A stretch of DNA of 64,000 bases from the NCBI RefSeq assembly GCF_030272615.1, contig NC_081408.1:201398341-201462340 (forward strand). The letters are read 5' to 3'. Below are positions 58,670 to 64,000 of this stretch, piece by piece. Every line of letters starts with the position of its first letter. Position 1 is the first letter of the stretch. Both the position numbers and the translations under genes were made by a program. The notes under the pieces are model-generated. The model ran no database searches, had not been told where the DNA came from, and saw only the letters and a program-made list of their open reading frames with translations. Source of the stretch: Cryptomeria japonica (Eukaryota > Streptophyta > Pinopsida > Cupressales > Cupressaceae).

Positions 58670-59830
58670 TCAATTTGATGAAGAGCTTCTTGCCAGTGGA
58701 GTATTACTCTGTCCTATTGGTGAAGCATCACTTTGTCCTATCAGTGAAGTGTCGATTGGTTCTATTGGTGGAGGAGTATTCCCAACAATATTTAGGTCCG
58801 ACTTTTTAATCCATTGTTTTGAGAATTCTTGCTTAACCTCTTCAACTTTTTCTTTACCTTTCAAGCTAGAACTTTTGTTGTCTACCGCTGATCTTGTGCT
58901 TCTATAGAATTTATCAATATGCCCAATCTTGTTACATGCATGACAAGTCACATTATTTTTCTAAATAGCTTTCCCATAACCTATGTCAGTTTGTGTTCTG
59001 CATTGATTAGATAGGTGTCCAAGTCTTCCACAAACATAACATCTCACATTCATTCTGCAATTTTCAAAGTTGTGACCAGCTTTATTGCATTTTGAACATT
59101 GACCAATGGGTGTGTTGATATTCTGATAATTTCTAGATCTACATTCATTTGCTCTATGACCATACTTATTACAGTTAAAGCATTTTCCATTGAATTTATA
59201 AGCATTAGGTTGTCTTACCGGTTTGCTATGATCCTATGTATTTGTAGTACCGAAGCTTTCACCAACTTCAAAGCCAATTCCAGAAGTGTCACCTTTAGGT
59301 TTTTGATTCTTCAGCAAGTTACCAAGTTCCTCTGAGCTTTTCTTGAATTTCTCTTTATGTTGATTTGCAGTAGCTAGTTCTCTTTCTAAGACTTCTTTCT
59401 ACCTCATCAGTTCATTTGAGTCATTCTGAGTGTGCATCAGGTCTATCTTCAACAAATCATTTTCATAACTGAGTCTTGTGTTTTCATTTGCAACATCACT
59501 TAGTCTTCTAGTCAAATCTTCTTCATTCTTCTTTCTATCTTCAATTTCTTTACAAAATCCCATAGTCATATCCTGCATCTCATTCTTTGTTGTCATGTTC
59601 TCTTGTTTCAACTTGTTTATCATATCATTAAGAGTTTCTTTTTCATCATTCTCATTTTGCATCTTTTCACAAAGTTCTCTTCTCTTGTTTCTTGAAATAG
59701 TAATATTATCTTGAAGTGCCTGAATGATATCCTAGGCTGCCTATAGATCATCTTCTAGTTTGATATTTTTCAATTTCTCTGCATCATAGTCTGAAAGAGC
59801 TGCTTCTAGTTGCTTCATCAGATTTTCCAT
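58670..59830 (-). pseudogene. K2 ORF1: coiled-coil protein with four CCHC knuckles
   Basis: It opens at the ATG 59830, 58 bases after the primer site, and ends at 58670 (~387 codons, stops near 59740, 59730, 59396, 59235 and 58960). The N-terminal two thirds is a charged coiled coil (LSYENDLLKIDLMHTQND). Then come four zinc knuckles about 20 residues apart: CFNCNKYGHRANEC, CSKCNKAGHNFENC, CYVCGRLGHLSNQC and CHACNKIGHIDKFY (the last lacks its fourth Cys). CCHC knuckles bind single-stranded nucleic acid; the position right after the primer site is that of gag. Copia gag normally has one knuckle and gypsy gag one or two, so four is unusual. No UBN2 or Retrotrans_gag capsid fold is recognisable. 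No protease follows. Confidence 0.8.
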
Positions 59831-59887
59831 ATCTACCAGTGTCAAGATCTTCCTCAAGTTGTTAGGACACTGAAATTAGAGGACCAA

Positions 59888-59899
59888 GCTCTGATACCA
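59888..59899 (-). other. Primer-binding site of K2
   Basis: TGGTATCAGAGC on the minus strand, two bases after the 5' LTR end CCTAACA; perfect match to the initiator-Met site. Confidence 0.9.
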
Positions 59900-59901
59900 A
59901 T

Positions 59902-60698
59902 TGTTAGGATTCCTACAGATAGTAAGAGGGGGGGTGAATCAGTATATAACCGCTGAATGGAATTTCTTAACTTAAAACATGTAGAACATATTATAACAAT
60001 GTACCGCTATGCAAGAAATAATGCAATAAATAGAATTAAAAGCAACCACATGAAAAACACACCATAACACAATGATTTAATGAGGAAACCTGGTGTGGGA
60101 AAAACCTCAGTGGGATTTGTGACCCACAATATTCACTTACTGGCCAATAAGAGAATATTACTGCTACAAGAGGGGCCTGCACATGCAGGAAGGCCAACTG
60201 CCTATAGCTCACTGCTCAATGGGAAGTCTCACTAACTTACAATGATGGATTATATAAATCTAGTATCTTGTACTGCTTCAAAATAGCATCTATAATGCTA
60301 GATCCAGTACTGGTTTCTGCTCTGCTTCTTACATAAACCCTTAACCTATAATTTGCATAATAGGTCTGCCTTATTTTGCCTAAATATAATCTTCTCACTT
60401 ACTTTAAAATGTTCTACAATGATCTCTCTTATATAAGAGTCATTTTACAATGATGCCAAGTCAGCTTACAAAGATTTTACAATAATAAACAAAATATAAT
60501 ATAACAAAAATCCTATCGGCCTTTGTGCCAGTATGCTTCCTTTCTTTGCCGGTGCTGATGGTTTGAGTGCCAGTGTAGAGTCTGATCTTGCTAGAATCGA
60601 TGTAATGCCTTGCCAGTGCCATAGGATTGTAAGGTTGCCATCAATGACAAAACCTTCAATCACCTACAATGTCTCATTGGAGTGTGCATATGCCAACA
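59902..60698 (-). repeat. 5' LTR of K2
   Basis: 797 bases, same termini and colinear with 54122-54926. Outer edge fixed by the ACAAG duplication, inner edge by the primer site. Confidence 0.9.
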
Positions 60699-60703
60699 AC
60701 AAG

Positions 60704-62361
60704 TTGAGCTCCTTCAATTGCTTTGAAGGATGCGATAATATGTGTTTAAGTTCCAACTATGACCTAGGTTGATTTGGAACCTAATCATGGTGTGTGATAT
60801 ATATTCTTAGAGCTTATCTATATTGGGTCACACGTTTCACTTGATAGGTCCTATGGATGCTAACCTAATTAATGATTTGGTGTGTTGTATAGTGTATATA
60901 AGGATAAATTATTTGTGAGTAAGTGGTTGATGGTGTGGTGTGTGAAATAATTTGGTGTTAAGAATATTGAGTATGAAATTTATAACATTAGTATGATAGA
61001 GTAAGGTATGTGCAGGATCATGGTGGGCCAAACAAGCCCCTAAGTGGCAATGAAAATTTAGAAAAACAGAGTTAGGCAACTTGACATATAAATTTGAATA
61101 AGTTACCTATATTATTTAAAAACTATGTAACAATAGAATCTATAGAAAATTTAATGAAGTTTCTAAGATACTAGTTCTTTTCTCTAAAAAAGTAAATCTA
61201 TTTGATGAAAATTTGAAATTTCAATGCATTAGTTCTAAAATTTCAAGAAAAGAATAAGAAGCAGGTGTCTGTCTTACCACCCTAGCCACAATCACATTAT
61301 AATTTTTTTTATAAGATTTTAGATATAAGAAAACTCATGTCCATATGAGACACATTTTTTTGTATTTTGTTTTTAAATAAATAATTAATTATGATTTTTT
61401 TACTTCATCCTTTAAAAACAATTATGTCTAACCACCATAACTTGGTCAAAAATTTATGAATTTATTTTTTCTTTAAATCATATAGTATGTGAGACATAGA
61501 ATGTGACACATGTTTCAAATTCAAACAATGTGATACCATTTGAAAGTTATATATATTTTTCAATCAACCTATCAATTAGGACTTTAGTTAGAATTCATTT
61601 AGAAAATGAATTTAATTATTTATTAAAGTCAAAATAAGGGAAAAATTTATATTGTTGGAAAGTTGAGAATCTCCTTAAAAAATCCTTTTCATTCCATCAA
61701 TTTTGGCTAAAAAAAAATTGTTAGCCACCAAGGGGAAATTCAAAAAACCAAGAAAAACTCCAAACCACATTTTTTATGTTGAATTTTTAGGTTTGGAATG
61801 TCCTAGCCAAATTTCAAAGCAATGTCAAGGCAAATACCAAGGCTATAGTTTTTTGTCAGAGGTAACATATATTTGATTTTTATTAATTTTTTTTATAATT
61901 ATAATTTATAATATATAATATATTATATATTATATAATATATAATATATTATATATTATATATTATTAATTATAATATTAATATTATAATATATTATTAA
62001 TATATATATTTCTTGATTAAAGTGGACGAAGCCACTAAAATATTTATTAATATATAAAATAGATTTATAGAGATGCTTCTTGAGAAAAGGGCGGGAAGAG
62101 AAAGACTCCCATCCAAGAATGATAAGTCCTAAAGATAATAGAGAACTAGTCACCACCCCTAGGTTGTAAACAACCTGATAAAGGATGTAAAAAGACCCCA
62201 AACCAAGCAAATTCGGGGTATATACAAGGAAACCAAAATAGCATCATACATTTGAACTAAGTCGGCCTAAGAAACCAATCACAAGTGCCTTCCTCGGGAG
62301 GGGAAAGCACACCTGAGTTATTAATCTTGGAACCATTAGAGTCTTCATCCACAACTAGAGG
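60704..62361. other. AT-rich DNA, no recognised gene
   Basis: This DNA lies between K2 and X2 and has no LTR end, primer site, purine tract or domain-bearing frame. It would also contain the original right flank of Copia-B (starting AGTTGAGC). An 84-codon minus-strand frame at 61956-62210 crosses an AT-only repeat and is not convincing. Confidence 0.55.
61880..62012. repeat. AT-only quasi-palindromic tract
   Basis: About 130 bases consist almost only of A and T, dominated by ATAATATATTATATATTAT units that are self-complementary and could extrude a cruciform. No other copy is in the window. Confidence 0.75.
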
Positions 62362-64000
62362 TGTTGGTCTCAAATTCTGATCCCCTTCTTATCCCCTTTT
62401 ATGAGAAAGAATAACTCTGTATGTGAATGGAGAAATCAAGGAACAAGAACCTTAGAGCAACATATCACAAGGTTTTAATAACCTTCTACACATCGAACTT
62501 ATCCAAAGTTCAGGCGGATATACCTTATGTGAATACTTTCATACTTTTAAACAAAATCCACAATAACCATTGTCCAAAAACTAGTGGATCTTATCGCCTT
62601 AAACAAAAAACTGAAAAAATATAGGAAAACTTAGGCTCATTTTCAGTGTTGATCCTCAAGAGATTTAGAAAAGAAAACATTAATAGATACCAGTGCCTTA
62701 TCCAGGCTACAGAGTCATCTATTTTAAACAAGAACTTCAGAATTAAACATATCCATTCATCTCAATCACTTTGGCTTCTACCAACTCCATACATGCCTGA
62801 CATGTATAAGAATCCTCCCTTGTTATACTAAACAGTGTTCATCAAATTCAAAGTTCCCAACAAATGACCTACTGATAAAGATATTTCTCGCATATTTAAT
62901 TCCCCTCCTGAAGAAGAAAGCTAAGAAACATATCTATAAAGATTGCATTACAATCCCTGTTCAATTGAAATAACCCTAAATTACCCAAATATTTGAAAGT
63001 ATACTAGAAGACAACACAAATTTTAGGCTCAAAGTTAATGGTCTGTATATTTATATTCAATTTGGAAAATCTTACAAAACTTAGATAGTTCTCTATAAAC
63101 TTTAGAAAAGCACAGATAAATTTCTGCAGAGTTTCTTTACAAATTCTTGCGATCCTTTTTCCATTAGTCCTGGTATCCATTTATAACATTATGGATGCAT
63201 ACAAGCTTCAGACCTTTTCAAAAAAGTTTGTTACAAACTGAAATACTCTCCAAGAAATGGTTACAAGTTCTTTTCAACATCTACGGCCTCTTGCGCCTTT
63301 TGTTCTATTGCAACCTCTGGTAACTGCTCTGGAGTATCTTCTTTCTGTCCCACATAACTATCCTTCCATTCCTGAAAAAACATCATCACTTGGCCAAGCA
63401 AAGCTAACAACCTTCTGTTTCATCTCTTCTAGCCTTTTCCAAGTGACTCTTAAATGCCCAATTTCTGTTTCTATGAAACCGTAATGAGATTTCACCTTTT
63501 CAATTTCTTCAATTGTTTGGACAAATAAGGATGTGTCATCAGTTTTAATAATTTGATTATCCTTAGGGACAAATTGTGGTCCACCTCTTCTAACCAGGTC
63601 TTCTCTTCTTTTAACTGAATTGGACCGATAAAACCTCCTAGAAACAATTCAAATTTATGATCTGAATATTCTTTTCTATAAAGTTGGGCTTTTCTTTTCA
63701 CACCTGCCCTTTCCTCTCAGAGAATATCCATCTCTTTTATAAACTCACTAGTGGACGTTAGAATGCCATTCTCCTCTACATTTGGATGAGATGAACACAT
63801 GAGCTCAAACTCCTTACCTCTAGGCATCCACTTATTAAGGATTGGTTCCAAAGTGGCTTCATCTTCTCTGAATTTGATCATAACCTCCAGAATCCTTTTC
63901 ATATTTAAGTATACAATGGAGGTTTTGACTAAGTCAACAAACTTCAAGATTGTGGCTTTCACCTTCTCCTCATATTTGTTTGCAAACAAGGCTTGAGCTT
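62362..64000 (-). mobile_element. X2: second copy of element X, running off the window
   Basis: It begins TGTTGGTCTCAAATTCTGAT on the plus strand, like the X terminus at 35408, and is colinear with X through the 3' region (62362-63260) and into the ORF. The flanking pentamer AGAGG would be its target duplication if the far end, outside the window, carries the same bases. Confidence 0.75.
63261..64000 (-). pseudogene. X2 ORF, C-terminal part
   Basis: It is homologous to the last ~240 codons of the X ORF (ANKYEEKVKATILKFVD against AKKYEERVRATISSFVD; ILNKWMPRGKEFELMCSS against IFDKWRPRQQDLEFMCVS). It stops at 63261-63263, the same relative position as in X. A stop near 63718, another near 63492 and a frameshift near 63375 break it. 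It is partial because the window ends. Confidence 0.75.

Larger units (their letters stand above)
54122..60698 (-). mobile_element. K2: complete K-family LTR element lacking pol
   Basis: The 6,577-base element is flanked by a perfect ACAAG duplication (54117-54121, 60699-60703). It has two LTRs of about 800 bases, an initiator-Met primer site, a polypurine tract, a zinc-knuckle ORF1 and a long ORF2. There is no protease, integrase, RT or RNase H motif, and the internal 5 kb is nearly filled by the two ORFs, so pol was not simply deleted from this copy; the K1 remnant agrees over the part it retains. All cis-signals match the Copia elements nearby, so mobilisation in trans by such an element is the simplest model. 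Confidence 0.85.

Noticed and set aside
62000-62210. 84-codon minus-strand frame
   Set aside because: It runs into the AT-only palindrome and has no domain or relative in the window.

Overview
The window is non-genic plant DNA made almost entirely of nested, decayed LTR retrotransposons. The evidence is Copia pol in the order gag-PR-INT-RT-RH, Ty3/gypsy chromovirus pol ending in a chromodomain, initiator-Met-tRNA primer sites (TGGTATCAGAGC), polypurine tracts abutting TG...CA LTRs, and 5-bp target duplications. A large, AT-rich, retroelement-laden plant genome is indicated. A gymnosperm such as a conifer is my best guess from family resemblance, but the window does not prove it. I see no intact cellular gene, tRNA, rRNA or CRISPR array.

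Layout. 1-2440: AT-rich DNA with one palindromic minisatellite. 2441-5760 (+): 5'-truncated copy K1 of a family I call K. 5761-9114 (-): gypsy-1, gag-protease plus a 1.6-kb LTR. 9115-9821: an LTR scrap. 9822-23662 (-): a tandem array of a LARD-like element, with 4.2-4.3-kb LTRs and about 4 kb of non-coding internal DNA, sharing one LTR between two units. 23663-29757 (+): Copia-1. 29758-54119: a set of nested insertions. Copia-B (-) was split by Copia-A (-, 30354-50700). Copia-A was then hit by solo LTR S1 (33542-35002), element X (35408-41745), solo LTR S2 (41967-42737) and chromovirus gypsy-2 (44378-49642). 54122-60698 (-): K2, complete, flanked by ACAAG, inserted at the outer tip of the Copia-B LTR. 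60704-62361: AT-rich DNA with no recognised gene. 62362 to the end (-): second copy X2 of element X.

Most unusual content. (1) Family K has ordinary Copia-like LTR, primer and purine-tract signals. It has no pol: it carries a coiled-coil ORF with four CCHC knuckles and a second ORF of about 1,080 codons that I cannot assign. (2) Element X is a 6.3-kb TG...CA insertion with a single ORF of about 1,210 codons, no recognised retroelement or transposase domain, no visible LTR pair, and a G-box-rich subrepeat region upstream of the ORF. Both look mobile and non-autonomous. K probably depends on the Copia elements around it, because all of them share cis-signals.

Limits. Boundaries, domain calls and divergence figures were made by eye. 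Every coding region is interrupted by stops or frameshifts, so all are given as pseudogenes.
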